Shown in pieces: positions 25,019 to 33,077 of a DNA stretch of 64,000 bases (its first letter is position 1; the number at the start of each line of letters is the position of its first letter). The notes beneath the pieces were generated by a model, which did not search any database, was not told where the DNA came from, and worked only from the letters and a program-made list of their open reading frames with translations. The position numbers and the translations under genes are program-made. The stretch lies in NCBI RefSeq assembly GCF_036194065.1, contig NZ_CP108095.1, forward strand, positions 682,001-746,000. Direction: 5' to 3'. The DNA comes from Streptomyces sp. NBC_00239 (GTDB lineage Bacteria; Actinomycetota; Actinomycetes; Streptomycetales; Streptomycetaceae).

Positions 25019-25441
25019 TCAGCCGAGGAAGGACAGCCGTACCTGGCGCTGGGGGTTGTCCTTGTTGGTGTCGACCAGGCAGACCGACTGCCAGGTCCCC
25101 AATTGCAGCCGGCCGCCGAGGACCGGCAGGGTGGCGTGCGGAGGTACGAACGCCGGCAGGACGTGGTCGCGGCCGTGACCCGGCGAGCCGTGGCGGTGCT
25201 GCCACCGGTCGTCGGACGGCAGCAACGAGTGGAGGGCGGCGAGCAGGTCGTCGTCGCTGCCCGCACCCGTCTCGATGACGGCGATACCGGCGGTGGCGTG
25301 CGGGACGAACACGTTGAGCAGCCCGTCCCGCCCGGCTGCCGCCTCGGACAGGAAGCTCTCGCAGTGGCGGGTCAGATCGGTGACGGTCTCCGTACGGCCG
25401 GTGGTGAGGTCGAGGACGCGGCTGGCGAATCGGTCGGGCAT
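25019..25441 (-). CDS. YjbQ / UPF0047 family protein
   Basis: A 140-residue single-domain protein. GLLNVFVPHATAGIAVIETG, then HGRDHVLPAF, and GTWQSVCLVDTN match the YjbQ family, where three conserved His residues line a metal site. Some members were reported to have weak thiamine-phosphate synthase activity; the true role is uncertain. ATG 25441 has AGGATGG upstream. The 5' side contains a large imperfect hairpin at 25514-25577. Confidence 0.9.
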   Translation of the reverse strand: MPDRFASRVLDLTTGRTETVTDLTRHCESFLSEAAAGRDGLLNVFVPHATAGIAVIETGAGSDDDLLAALHSLLPSDDRWQHRHGSPGHGRDHVLPAFVPPHATLPVLGGRLQLGTWQSVCLVDTNKDNPQRQVRLSFLG

Positions 25442-25513
25442 GGACCCATCCTGCTCCCCCGGAGGCATCCGGCGCATGCACCCGGACCCCCTCGGGCGGG
25501 TCCCGGGTGCCCT

Positions 25514-25577
25514 CCGCCACCGCAGTCCCTTCGGGTCCGGCGGGACGCGCCGGACCCTAAAGGGACTGCGGTGGCGG
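25514..25577. repeat. Large inverted repeat in a divergent promoter region
   Basis: Arms 25514-25542 and 25548-25577 pair over 28 bp: 18 bp outer stem, a one-versus-two-base bulge, then a 10-bp inner stem, around a 5-base loop. It lies between the starts of the genes at 25441 (minus) and 25635 (plus), where a simple terminator is not expected. Confidence 0.9.
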
Positions 25578-25634
25578 GTCGGCCCTCCAGCTGTTTGCCT
25601 GGGAGGACCCGAAACCACGAGCCCAGGAGTGATC

Positions 25635-25823
25635 ATGAGCGGCGACAGCGGGCCGAGCGAGCGAGCCCGGCAGATGCGCGACAAGGCTCAAGAACTGGAG
25701 CAGGCGGCACAGCACGCCACCGATCCGGCGGAGCGGCAGCGGCTGAAGGACAAGGCCATGCACATCCGCGAGAAGAGCGAGCAGGAGAACGGCCCGGGCA
25801 GCGGAACCATGGATCCCATGTAG
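25635..25823 (+). CDS. Small helical protein resembling DUF6381
   Basis: A 62-residue hydrophilic protein with an amphipathic helix: ARQMRDKAQELEQAAQHAT, then DPAERQRLKDKAMHIREKS. This composition is that of the small Streptomyces DUF6381 family as I remember it. No known function. ATG 25635 follows CAGGAGTGATC. It converges with the CBM48-like gene at 25835, 11 bp apart. Confidence 0.8.
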   Translation: MSGDSGPSERARQMRDKAQELEQAAQHATDPAERQRLKDKAMHIREKSEQENGPGSGTMDPM

Positions 25824-25834
25824 GTCGACGAAAC

Positions 25835-26110
25835 TCAGGTGTGCAGGCGGCTGTTGGGGCCGTCCTGGTCACCGGCGCTCTCGTCGTTGAACCAGTAGTC
25901 ACCCGCGGCCAGGTACCGGAAGGAGTGCGTGCTCGACTTCGGCAGCTCGACGGTGACGGCCCGCTTGCCGTCGTCGCGGGGCTGGAGGGTGTGCGCTCCG
26001 GGCTTCCAGTCGTTGAAGTCGCCCACCACGCTGACCGGGCCCGGTGGCCGGTCGGCGGGAAGGATGAACGTCACTTCAGTGCGGTCCTTGCGCAGCTTGC
26101 GCTCCAGCAT
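25835..26110 (-). CDS. Isoamylase early-set / CBM48-like domain protein, copy 2
   Basis: A 91-residue paralogue of the 6649 product with about 70 percent identity by eye. VSVVGDFNDWKPGAHTL and HSFRYLAAGDYWFNDESAG are the domain core. It has the same length, same C-terminal NSRLHT-type end and the same AGGAG-to-ATG spacing of 7. It is a free-standing glucan-binding-like module without enzyme domain. Unlike copy 1 it is not followed by a cofilin-like gene. Confidence 0.9.
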   Translation of the reverse strand: MLERKLRKDRTEVTFILPADRPPGPVSVVGDFNDWKPGAHTLQPRDDGKRAVTVELPKSSTHSFRYLAAGDYWFNDESAGDQDGPNSRLHT

Positions 26111-26283
26111 GGGAGGGCTCCTGACGGCAGAACTGGGTGGGTGGATCGTGCCCATCCTGGGATCTCCCGGAGGAATTCGCACTCCGGCACCACCACTTCG
26201 GCGACAGGCGTCACCCGTGCGCTACACAAAGTGACCGGCCGGGGGCCGATTGTCACTCACCGTCGCAGTGTGGGGCGTGGCGC

Positions 26284-27285
26284 TCACAGATCGCGGAGCG
26301 CGGGCAGCAGTTCGGCCCCGGCCCATTCGAGGAACGGCTCCTGCTGGTCGCCACCGATCTGGACGAGGGCGACCTCCGTGAATCCCGCCTCCGCGTACGG
26401 CCGTACGGCTTCGACGACGGCCTCCACGTCGTCGCCGCACGCAATCGCCTTGGCGACGTCCTCGGGACGGGTGTGCTGCGATGCCTGCTCGAACCCGGCG
26501 GGGCCGGGGAGTTCGGCGTTCACCTTCCAGCCGCCCAGCGCCCACCGGAACTGGTCGTGCGCGCGGGCCACGGCCGCGTCGCGGTCGCGGTCGTAGCAGA
26601 CGGGCAGTTGTCCGATACGGGGCTTGCCCGCGCCACCATGGGCATCGAAGTGCTGCAGGAACTCCTGCTCCGGTTCGGTGGCGATCAGGAGGTCGGCGCT
26701 GCGGCCCGCCAGTTCGCAGGAGCGCGGCCCCGAGACGGCGATCCCGATCGGGGGCGACTCTTCGGGGAGGTCCCAGAGCCTGGCGTTCTCGACGTCGAAG
26801 TGGGCGCCGTGATGGCTCACGCACTCGCCGGTGAACATCCGCCGGATGATGCCGACGGCTTCCTCCAGCATCTCCAGGCGCACGTGGGCCGCGGGCCAGC
26901 CGGCGCCGACGATGTGCTCGTTGAGGTTCTCGCCGGAGCCCAGCCCCAGGCGGAACCTGCCCTGGGAGAGGATCTGCACCGTCGCCGCCTTCTGCGCGAC
27001 GACCGCCGGATGGTAGCGGTACGTAGGGCAGGTCACGTACGTCATGAGCGGGATCCTCGACGTGGCCTGCGCGGCCGCGCCGAGGATGCTCCACGCGTAC
27101 GGCGCGTGCCCCTGCGATGCCAGCCAGGGGTAGGAGTGGTCGGAGATGACGGAGAAGTCGAACCCGGTCTCCTCCGCTCCCACGACGTGGGAAACCAGCT
27201 CACGCGGCCCGGCCTGTTCGGTCATCATCGTGTACCCGATTCGCACCATGTCGGCGCCCTGCCCTTCTGTCCTTTCCATGCCCAT
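26284..27285 (-). CDS. LLM-class F420-dependent oxidoreductase
   Basis: A 333-residue luciferase-like barrel protein. VRIGYTMMTEQAGPRELVSHV at the N terminus, SQGRFRLGLGSGENLNEHI in the middle and EAGFTEVALVQIGGDQQEPF near the end fit the subfamily that includes F420-dependent glucose-6-phosphate dehydrogenase relatives. The cofactor is probably deazaflavin F420; substrate unknown. ATG 27285 has the strong GGGGGAG six bases upstream; ATG 27249 (MVRIGY) is the alternative. The SRPBCC gene lies about 100 bp upstream on the same strand. Confidence 0.9.
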   Translation of the reverse strand: MGMERTEGQGADMVRIGYTMMTEQAGPRELVSHVVGAEETGFDFSVISDHSYPWLASQGHAPYAWSILGAAAQATSRIPLMTYVTCPTYRYHPAVVAQKAATVQILSQGRFRLGLGSGENLNEHIVGAGWPAAHVRLEMLEEAVGIIRRMFTGECVSHHGAHFDVENARLWDLPEESPPIGIAVSGPRSCELAGRSADLLIATEPEQEFLQHFDAHGGAGKPRIGQLPVCYDRDRDAAVARAHDQFRWALGGWKVNAELPGPAGFEQASQHTRPEDVAKAIACGDDVEAVVEAVRPYAEAGFTEVALVQIGGDQQEPFLEWAGAELLPALRDL

Positions 27286-27384
27286 GGGCACTCCCCCGGC
27301 CCCGCCACGGGCCCCCGCCCCACCGCATGCGGCTGCCCCGGGGCCGCCTTCGTGCCGCCCCGGGGCAACACGACTGCCCGTGGG

Positions 27385-28029
27385 TCAGCCGTGCCGCATG
27401 TCGTCCGGGTCGACGAGGGACGGTCCGGAGTCTCGGCCCGCGCCAGGGGCCGCACCCGTGCCCGTGCCCGTGCCCGAGCCCGCCGCACCCATCGGTCCGG
27501 GAGAGTCCGGGGTCACGCGCGGCGAGGTGTCGCCGGGCCCCCGGGTCCCCATGCCGTGGCTCATGCCCTCCTGCGTGGGCGCGATCCGGCCGCGCCAGGC
27601 ACCGCTCTCGTGGTCACGCTCCTCGATGAAGCCCTTGAACCGCTTGAGGTCGCCCTTCACCCGGCGGTCCAGGACGCCCAACAGGTCTCCGGCCTTCTCG
27701 GCCATGCCCTGGGGTTCGAAGTCCATCGCCAGACTGACCCGCGTGTGCGCGTCGTCCAGACGCTGGAAGGACACGACACCCCGCTGGCGGACATCGCCGC
27801 TCACCGACCGCCACGCGATCCGTTCATCGGGCAGCTGGTCCACGATCTCCGTGTCGAACTCGCGCTCCGCGCCCGCCACCTTGGTCTTCCAGTGACAACG
27901 TCGGTCGTCGATCTGGCGAACCTCCTCGACGCCCTCCATGAAACGGGGAAACTCCTCGAACTGCGTCCACTGGTTGTACGCACTGCCCACCGGAACATCG
28001 ATGTCGATGGATTCCTTCACCATGCTCAC
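27385..28029 (-). CDS. SRPBCC (START-like) protein with Gly/Thr tail, copy 2
   Basis: A 214-residue protein. Residues 1-150 are a START-like domain (IDIDVPVGSAYNQWTQFEEFP, LPDERIAWRSVSGDV, GDLKRFKGFIEERDHESG) paralogous to the 15934 product. The last 60 residues are Gly/Pro/Thr-rich; their GSGTGTGTG segment is encoded by a CCCGTG hexamer repeat at 27455-27478 that looks able to slip. GTG 28029 follows GGAGG at 9 bases and is preferred to ATG 28023. Ligand unknown. Confidence 0.9.
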   Translation of the reverse strand: MSMVKESIDIDVPVGSAYNQWTQFEEFPRFMEGVEEVRQIDDRRCHWKTKVAGAEREFDTEIVDQLPDERIAWRSVSGDVRQRGVVSFQRLDDAHTRVSLAMDFEPQGMAEKAGDLLGVLDRRVKGDLKRFKGFIEERDHESGAWRGRIAPTQEGMSHGMGTRGPGDTSPRVTPDSPGPMGAAGSGTGTGTGAAPGAGRDSGPSLVDPDDMRHG

Positions 28030-28173
28030 GGGATCTCGCCTCCCTGCGATCAAACCGACGCCGTGCCGGCTACGCGGCGCCTGCCCGGCGCATCGCGCTT
28101 CAATCCGATCCACCCCGGAGCCGGGACGCTCGCGGGGCGGTGGTGGGGCGGAGCAGGCGAGAGCCGGGCACAG

Positions 28174-28201
28174 CCGGAGCGGCCGGAGCGGCCGGACGCG
28201 G
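28174..28201. repeat. 9-bp tandem repeat just past the stop codon of the GCS2 gene
   Basis: CCGGAGCGG twice (28174, 28183) and CCGGACGCGG (28192), ending two bases from the stop codon at 28204-28206. Confidence 0.85.
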
Positions 28202-28203
28202 CC

Positions 28204-29298
28204 TCAGTCGGACGCCGTGGTTCCGGTGATCAGGTCGATCAATCCCCGTAGCCCGCCGTCGGCCAGTGCGCGGCGCTGGCGGTCGGCGGGGGTGCCCTCG
28301 CGCAGCATCCGGTGGACGAGGGCGCTCACCTCCCGGAAGTCCCCGGACTCCTCCAGCGCGGTCGTGAGGTGGCGGAACAGGGCGCTCAGCAGGTCGCCAC
28401 TGCTGCACGGGAGGCCGTCCCGGCCCACCAGGGTGCTGTTCAGACCGTGCCGGGCGGCGTGCCAGTTGGCGGCGTGCAGGAGCTCCGGCGCGCACGGGTC
28501 CGGTGCCACGCCCGCCTCCGTCTCGGCGACGGCCGTGGCGACCAGCGCCCGGACGATGCCGGCGATCATGACGGCGTCGTCGGCCCGGAGCTGCACGTCC
28601 GGGCACCGCACCTCGACGGTGGGGTACCGGTCGGACAGCCTCGCCTGCCAGTACGCCTGGGCCCGGTCGGCGACCACCCCGGACGCCACCAGCGCGTCCA
28701 GGCGCCGTTCGTAGTCGGCGAACCCGTCGAACGCAGGCGGCGGACCGCTCACCGGCCACCGCCCGAACACGATGGTGCGCCAGCTCGCGAAGCCGGTGTC
28801 CCGGCCGTCCCACAGCGGCGAGTTGACCGACATCGCCAGCAGCGTGGGGAGCCAGGGCCGGATCCTGTTCAGCACCGCCACGCCGGTCTCCGGGTCGGGA
28901 ACCCCCACGTGCACGTGCATGCCGCAGATCAGCTGCTCGTCCACCAGCTGCCGCGCCGCGCCCTCCAGCCTGCGGTAGCGCGGCATCGGCGTCACCGGCA
29001 CCGGCCGGTCGCCGGGCAGCGGAGCCGCGCCCGTGGCAGCGATCCGGCAGCCGTTGGCCTCCGCCGCCGAGGCCAGGGCGTGACGCAGGCGCAGCAGGTG
29101 GCCGCCGACCTCCGCCAAGGTGGAGCACACGGGAGTGGCCACCTCGATCTGGGCCTGGAGCAGCTCGTCCTGGACTTCGCCCCGCTCGGCGAGGCGGCCG
29201 AGGCCTGCCGTACGGCTGACCTCTTCCACGCGCGATGCGGGGACGGCCGTGAGCGGGTCGACCAGCAAATACTCTTCTTCCACTCCGACGGTGATCAC
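28204..29298 (-). CDS. YbdK-type carboxylate-amine ligase (glutamate-cysteine ligase family 2)
   Basis: A 364-residue ATP-grasp-like ligase of the GCS2/YbdK family. [13 protein letters not shown] is the N-terminal metal and substrate motif, [10 protein letters not shown] the central His motif, and [12 protein letters not shown] and [11 protein letters not shown] follow. The family joins a carboxylate (often glutamate) to an amine using ATP; in mycothiol-using bacteria the physiological product is unclear. GTG 29298 has only a weak GGGGTAG site. The spacer to the divergent HTH gene contains three ATCCGGAT palindromes. Confidence 0.9.
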   Translation of the reverse strand: MITVGVEEEYLLVDPLTAVPASRVEEVSRTAGLGRLAERGEVQDELLQAQIEVATPVCSTLAEVGGHLLRLRHALASAAEANGCRIAATGAAPLPGDRPVPVTPMPRYRRLEGAARQLVDEQLICGMHVHVGVPDPETGVAVLNRIRPWLPTLLAMSVNSPLWDGRDTGFASWRTIVFGRWPVSGPPPAFDGFADYERRLDALVASGVVADRAQAYWQARLSDRYPTVEVRCPDVQLRADDAVMIAGIVRALVATAVAETEAGVAPDPCAPELLHAANWHAARHGLNSTLVGRDGLPCSSGDLLSALFRHLTTALEESGDFREVSALVHRMLREGTPADRQRRALADGGLRGLIDLITGTTASD

Positions 29299-29409
29299 AT
29301 CGTGCGGCTACCCCGGCACCCCATGATCACGCCTTGCGGCCGTCACCCCGGCCGCCCCCGTCCGCGGGGGCCGCGGACGGTGTCGACGACGGCTTCACCG
29401 GATCTCCGA

Positions 29410-29445
29410 ATCCGGATCTTCGAATCCGGATCACCAAATCCGGAT
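29410..29445. promoter_or_regulatory. Three ATCCGGAT palindromes at 14-bp intervals
   Basis: Identical 8-bp palindromes at 29410-29417, 29424-29431 and 29438-29445, followed by degenerate relatives to about 29475. They lie upstream of the winged-helix gene and suggest an autoregulatory operator array. Confidence 0.65.
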
Positions 29446-29483
29446 CACGGATTCCGCTCTGGCGAAACCGGAATTCCTGATCG

Positions 29484-29489
29484 TATGAT
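29484..29489 (+). promoter_or_regulatory. -10 element of a probable leaderless promoter
   Basis: TATGAT ends 7 bases before the ATG at 29497 and no ribosome site is present between, so the transcript would start at or next to the start codon. Confidence 0.6.
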
Positions 29490-29496
29490 TTGGTCC

Positions 29497-29874
29497 ATGG
29501 GAACGGTCGAGCCTCGTACCACCTGGACGTTCATCACGAACCACGCCCGGATCCTCGCCATGATCCAGCGGGACCCCGGGGTGCGACTGAGGGACATGGC
29601 GGCCGCCTGCGGCGTGACCGAACGCGCAGCACAGGCCATCGTCACCGACCTGGAGGCCGCCGGCTACCTGAGCCGGGTCCGCCAGGGGCGGCGCAATCAC
29701 TACAACATCACCCCCGGGACCTCCTTCCGCCACCCCGCGGAAGGACACCACGAAGTCGCCGACCTCCTGAGCCTGCTGGCCCGACTCGGCCCGCCGAAGG
29801 GCTCCGGCGACCACGCCGCCACGGACCGTTCCGCCACGGACCGCGAGGACGTCGACGCACCGGCACGGCACTGA
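29497..29874 (+). CDS. Winged-helix transcription regulator
   Basis: A 125-residue DNA-binding protein. Residues 15-75 form a winged helix: ARILAMIQRDPGVRLRDMAA, recognition helix VTERAAQAIVTDLEAAGYLS, wing VRQGRRNHYNIT. The C-terminal 40 residues are charged and probably flexible. The gene appears leaderless. Downstream by 13 bp is the STAS gene, so it may control that partner-switch operon. The upstream ATCCGGAT array is the natural candidate for its own operator. Confidence 0.88.
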   Translation: MGTVEPRTTWTFITNHARILAMIQRDPGVRLRDMAAACGVTERAAQAIVTDLEAAGYLSRVRQGRRNHYNITPGTSFRHPAEGHHEVADLLSLLARLGPPKGSGDHAATDRSATDREDVDAPARH

Positions 29875-29887
29875 AAGGAGAACGGCC

Positions 29888-30355
29888 ATGACCTGGGCTC
29901 CTGAGTCACCCGCCCTTGGCGCCGGAGAACCCCCGGCCATCCGCCCGCCCGGGCCCGCCCTCCTGACCGTGCTCGTGGAAACCCGGAAGGACCGCGCGCT
30001 GGCCCGCGTCGCCGGCGAAATCGACCTGGACCAGGCGGAGGACCTCCACCAGGACCTCTCCGCGGCCCTGGACGCCGCCCGTACCGGCCTCGACCTCGAT
30101 CTCTCGGACGTCACCTTCTGTGACGCGTCGGGACTGCGCGTCCTGCTCGACATGGACGCGCTCGCCGCCGGCACCGGCAAGACCCTCGTGCTCACCGCCC
30201 TCGGCCCCCGGGTCAGCCGCCTCCTGGAGCTGACCGACACGCTGCACCTCTTCACTGTGGCCGCCCCCGAGGGGCTGTCGGCGCGTCCGCGAGCCCTTGG
30301 GGAGCCGGACCGGTTGCGCCCGAGCCCGTCGTTCCCCAGGCCGTCGGGATGGTGA
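29888..30355 (+). CDS. STAS-domain anti-sigma factor antagonist
   Basis: A 155-residue protein with a STAS domain around residues 26-125: ALARVAGEIDLDQAEDLHQDL, LDLDLSDVTFCDASGLRVLL with the phosphorylatable Ser in DASG, and the ending ELTDTLHLFTV. Unphosphorylated, such proteins bind RsbW-like ATPases and free sigma factors. Likely network members in this window are the ATPases at 13590 and 16512 and the phosphatase at 7366. N- and C-terminal extensions are Pro-rich. ATG 29888 follows AAGGAG. It overlaps the next gene by 7 bases. Confidence 0.92.
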   Translation: MTWAPESPALGAGEPPAIRPPGPALLTVLVETRKDRALARVAGEIDLDQAEDLHQDLSAALDAARTGLDLDLSDVTFCDASGLRVLLDMDALAAGTGKTLVLTALGPRVSRLLELTDTLHLFTVAAPEGLSARPRALGEPDRLRPSPSFPRPSGW

Positions 30356-30771
30356 TGGCCGGGACACCCTGCCTCGCCGACGACGCCGAACGGATCCTGG
30401 CCTGCGCGGCGGCCCTGGCCTGCACCACGGTCGCCGAGTTCGCGCGCGCCCTCGTCGCCGCCTCCGCCTCCGGCGGCGCACCCCTGCCCACCCGCCTCGA
30501 CCGCTGCCTGCGCCAGAGCGTGGCAGCGGGCCGCTCGTCCGCGGCCCGTCCCGCACCGCCGGCGAGCGACCTCCTGCTTCCGGCCCTCGCCGAAACGGAA
30601 CATGCCCTGGGCCGGTTCTTCGACGCCAGGATCCGCCTGCGGTCCGCGCCCGCGGACGAGGAAGCACGGCGCGCCCTGGAGGACGCCGTCTACACCCTGT
30701 GCGTGCTGATGTCCCAGCCCCGCCCCGACGTAGCGGTAGCCGACGCCCTCCAGTACATCAGCGTCGGTTGA
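30349..30771 (+). CDS. DUF5133-like protein
   Basis: A 140-residue protein. The C-terminal part EEARRALEDAVYTLCVLMSQPRPDVAV parallels the DUF5133 signature (RRRLEDAxYTLCVxTGTRDV). The N-terminal half looks like an ANTAR/helical or GAF-associated helix region (ADDAERILACAAALA) and is uncertain. The start ATG 30349 overlaps the STAS stop, indicating coupled translation; ATG 30355 is the alternative. Function unknown; the family is Streptomyces-specific and often near sigma-B-type genes. Confidence 0.75.
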   Translation: MVMAGTPCLADDAERILACAAALACTTVAEFARALVAASASGGAPLPTRLDRCLRQSVAAGRSSAARPAPPASDLLLPALAETEHALGRFFDARIRLRSAPADEEARRALEDAVYTLCVLMSQPRPDVAVADALQYISVG

Positions 30772-30843
30772 TGCTGTGCCCGGCAGTGCCGGCCGCCGCT
30801 CCCCCGGACACGGAAGCGGCCGGCGGTCAGGGGGCAGCGGTCA

Positions 30844-30871
30844 GCGGCATGCGGCATGCGGCATGCGGTCA
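30844..30871. repeat. 7-bp tandem repeat ending in the stop codon of the DUF6766 gene
   Basis: GCGGCAT three times (30844-30864), then GCGGTCA whose last three bases are the stop codon at 30869-30871; the same stop-type unit recurs further out at about 30837-30843. Confidence 0.88.
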
Positions 30872-31552
30872 GCCTTCGACCCCGGTTGCGGCGTGGGCGG
30901 CGCCCACCGGCTTCGACTCCGGCGAACCGCGCTGGCGCAGGTAGACCGAGAGGAGCACCATGGCCGTCACGGCCAGCAGCTCGGACTGCCAGTTCTGTAG
31001 CGTGCGGTTCCAGAACTCGGCGGACCTCACGTACGTCGTCCACCCGACGGGCTCCTGGAGCTCCCGCAGTTGTTCCTCGTTGAACGCGATGTTCCCGGTG
31101 ACCGACTGGGCCAGCCACGACAGCAGGAAGACCAGGCCCATCAGCAGACCGAGCGAGCGCGAGTAGAGGGCCTGGCGCCAGCCGCCGGCCGCGGCCCACC
31201 GGGGGGAGTCGGCACGCGCGTGGGCGCCGACCCGCTGCCGCTCGTCCGATCCCGTCCCCACGTCGTCCAGCGGCTTGGACTCGGGGGATCCGCGCTGCAC
31301 CAGCCACACCGTGCCGACGATGTAGAGGGAGAACTGGAGGAACTCCGACTGCCAGTTCTCGGTGACGTCGACCGTGAAGTCCGAGGTGAGGAGGTAGTCG
31401 ACGAAAGGCAGCGGGTGCAGGCTCTGCGCCTCCAGGACGCTGTTGAGCTCCGCGTGGCCGGCGATGGCCTGGCCCACCAGGGAGAGCAGGAACCCCAGCC
31501 CGAACGCCAGCGTCAGCCCGTTGTCGCGAAGGAACCGTCCGGTCGCGCTCAC
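30869..31552 (-). CDS. DUF6766 membrane protein
   Basis: A 227-residue membrane protein made of two homologous halves. Each half has a hydrophobic span (LAFGLGFLLSLVGQAIAGHAEL; LLMGLVFLLSWLAQSVTGNIAF), a loop ending in a conserved ENWQSEFLQ / QNWQSELLA, and a second span ending in the identical QRGSPESKP. Four spans in total. Function unknown; the internal duplication is plain. GTG 31552 overlaps the stop of the 30-codon gene upstream (GTGA), so it is translationally coupled and third in a short operon. Confidence 0.9.
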   Translation of the reverse strand: MSATGRFLRDNGLTLAFGLGFLLSLVGQAIAGHAELNSVLEAQSLHPLPFVDYLLTSDFTVDVTENWQSEFLQFSLYIVGTVWLVQRGSPESKPLDDVGTGSDERQRVGAHARADSPRWAAAGGWRQALYSRSLGLLMGLVFLLSWLAQSVTGNIAFNEEQLRELQEPVGWTTYVRSAEFWNRTLQNWQSELLAVTAMVLLSVYLRQRGSPESKPVGAAHAATGVEG

Positions 31553-31641
31553 CGGTGCGCCAGCCCCACCGTGAAGGCGTAGCCGAGCCCTCCGAACACC
31601 CCGGCCAGGAACAGTACGAACAGCACGCGCACCTGAGCCAC
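31549..31641 (-). CDS. 30-residue single-span membrane protein
   Basis: A very small gene. The product starts VAQVRVLFVLFLAGVFGGLG and ends in YAFTVGLAHR, one hydrophobic span with basic ends. GTG 31641 comes directly after the stop of the lipoprotein gene and is served by AAGGGGGA inside that gene's last codons; its own stop overlaps the DUF6766 start by GTGA. Tight coupling on both sides argues that it is real. A role as a small partner of the DUF6766 protein is inference. Confidence 0.7.
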   Translation of the reverse strand: MAQVRVLFVLFLAGVFGGLGYAFTVGLAHR

Positions 31642-32055
31642 TCAGTCCCCCTTCAGCTCGCAGCGGTACGGGCGCCCCGACCGCGGGGTACAGCCGGCGG
31701 CCGTGACCCGCCAGCCGTTCGGGAACGAGGCCAGGAAGACGCTGTCGTGTTCGAAGACCACTCTGGCCTGCGAGCCGTAGACGTCCACCCGCTCGACCGG
31801 ACCGGTCTCGGACGGCAGCCGCAACGCGTCCAGGGCCGGGCCGCACGGCGCGTCGGCCTCCAACTCCTCCCGCGTCGCGGGCGCGAGCGCGTCACACACC
31901 CGTACGCTGTCGGAGGCCGTCAGCGCCCGCTCGAAACTCCGGGCCGCCGCCTCGGCCGCCACGGCCCGTTCGCCGACCGTCGCGCACCCCGAGGCGCCCA
32001 GGCCCACCGTGCCTGCCAACAACCAGCCAGTGATCGGACGCATGCGCCCGAGCAT
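31642..32055 (-). CDS. Secreted lipoprotein of unknown function
   Basis: A 137-residue protein with a lipoprotein signal: basic [10 protein letters not shown], hydrophobic [14 protein letters not shown] with the lipobox Cys at about residue 24. The mature part has [42 protein letters not shown] and [14 protein letters not shown], with four Cys that could form two disulfides. It resembles other short actinobacterial lipoproteins with an NTF2-like fold. ATG 32055 or 32043. First gene of a three-gene membrane operon. Confidence 0.82.
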   Translation of the reverse strand: MLGRMRPITGWLLAGTVGLGASGCATVGERAVAAEAAARSFERALTASDSVRVCDALAPATREELEADAPCGPALDALRLPSETGPVERVDVYGSQARVVFEHDSVFLASFPNGWRVTAAGCTPRSGRPYRCELKGD

Positions 32056-32341
32056 GTCGCCGCCGGCGCCGCCGCCCCCGCCCATGGGGTCGCGACACGC
32101 GCCGCTTAGCCCGTTCGGTCAGCACACCCCGCCCGAGACGGGCGCGAGGCGGCGAGGGCGGGCCCGGCGGCCCCGGGCGCTTGGTACCGCCGAGATTTCC
32201 TGGGCCTGGACGCCGACGAGACGCACCCGGGCTTTCCGGGGGGCCCGACGCGTCCGGCGACCTCCCCGCCGGCAGTCGTGCGGAAAGCGCCGCGGGAAAA
32301 CGGCTCGCGGCGCCGGTCGGGCGGATGGCAGGGTGCGGGGC

Positions 32342-32911
32342 ATGGCACCCCGGTATCAGATCCGTGCGGACCACGACGCCGACACGGTCGTGGTCTACCA
32401 GGCGTACGCGCCTGCCATCGCCGACGCAGCGCTGCGGGCGGGCCGCTTCGTGGCGCCGTTCTCGTTCCACCGGATGACGTGGATCAAGCCGTCGTTCATG
32501 TGGCTCATGCACCGCAGCAACTGGGCCCGCAAGCCCGGTCAGGAGCGGGTGCTCGCGGTGCGCATCACGCGCGCGGGCTGGGAAGAGGCCCTGTCCCAGG
32601 GGGTGTTGACCACCTCCGACCCGGAGGCCGTGGCCCGGGCGGCCGTGCACGTGCAGTGGGACCCGGAGCGCTCTCCTCGCGGGGCGGCCCTCAACCACTA
32701 CAGCATCCAGGTCGGCATCGGCCGCCACCTGATCCGTACGTTCGCCGACGAGTGGGTCGTCGGCCTCACCGACCTCACCCCGCAGGTCCGCAAGGCCGCC
32801 TCCCTGATGCAGAACGGGGACGCCGCGAAGGCCAGACGGCTGTTCCCGGCGGAGCGCGTCTACCCGTTGCCTCCGGCGCTGGAGAACCGCCTCACCGCTG
32901 CCGCCCGTTGA
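32342..32911 (+). CDS. DUF4291 protein
   Basis: A 189-residue protein of the DUF4291 family, which is widespread in bacteria and also fungi. Marks are [20 protein letters not shown] at the start, [43 protein letters not shown] and [11 protein letters not shown]. Function unknown. No signal peptide. ATG 32342 has CAGGGTGCGGGGC upstream. A degenerate 14-bp repeat array starts on the stop codon. Confidence 0.9.
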   Translation: MAPRYQIRADHDADTVVVYQAYAPAIADAALRAGRFVAPFSFHRMTWIKPSFMWLMHRSNWARKPGQERVLAVRITRAGWEEALSQGVLTTSDPEAVARAAVHVQWDPERSPRGAALNHYSIQVGIGRHLIRTFADEWVVGLTDLTPQVRKAASLMQNGDAAKARRLFPAERVYPLPPALENRLTAAAR

Positions 32912-33004
32912 GCGCTGCCGGTCGAGCACTGCTCGCTGGCCCTGCCGGTTGAGCACTGCCGATTGCGGGCTGCGGGTTGCGGGCTGCCCGTTGCGGGCTG
33001 CGGG
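32907..33004. repeat. 14-bp periodic tandem array starting on the stop codon of the DUF4291 gene
   Basis: Units at 32907 (GTTGAGCGCTGCCG, holding the TGA stop), 32921, 32935 (13 bp), 32948 (GTTGAGCACTGCCG), then TTGCGGGCTGCGGG-type units at 32963, 32977 and 32991. The period is 14 bp throughout although unit sequence drifts. Confidence 0.85.
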
Positions 33005-33077
33005 TCCGGTGCTGTCCGTTCGGCGTCGGAACGGGTTCGCGCGGGGCATGGGTGACGGGCGGGGCGGAGCGTTGTCA

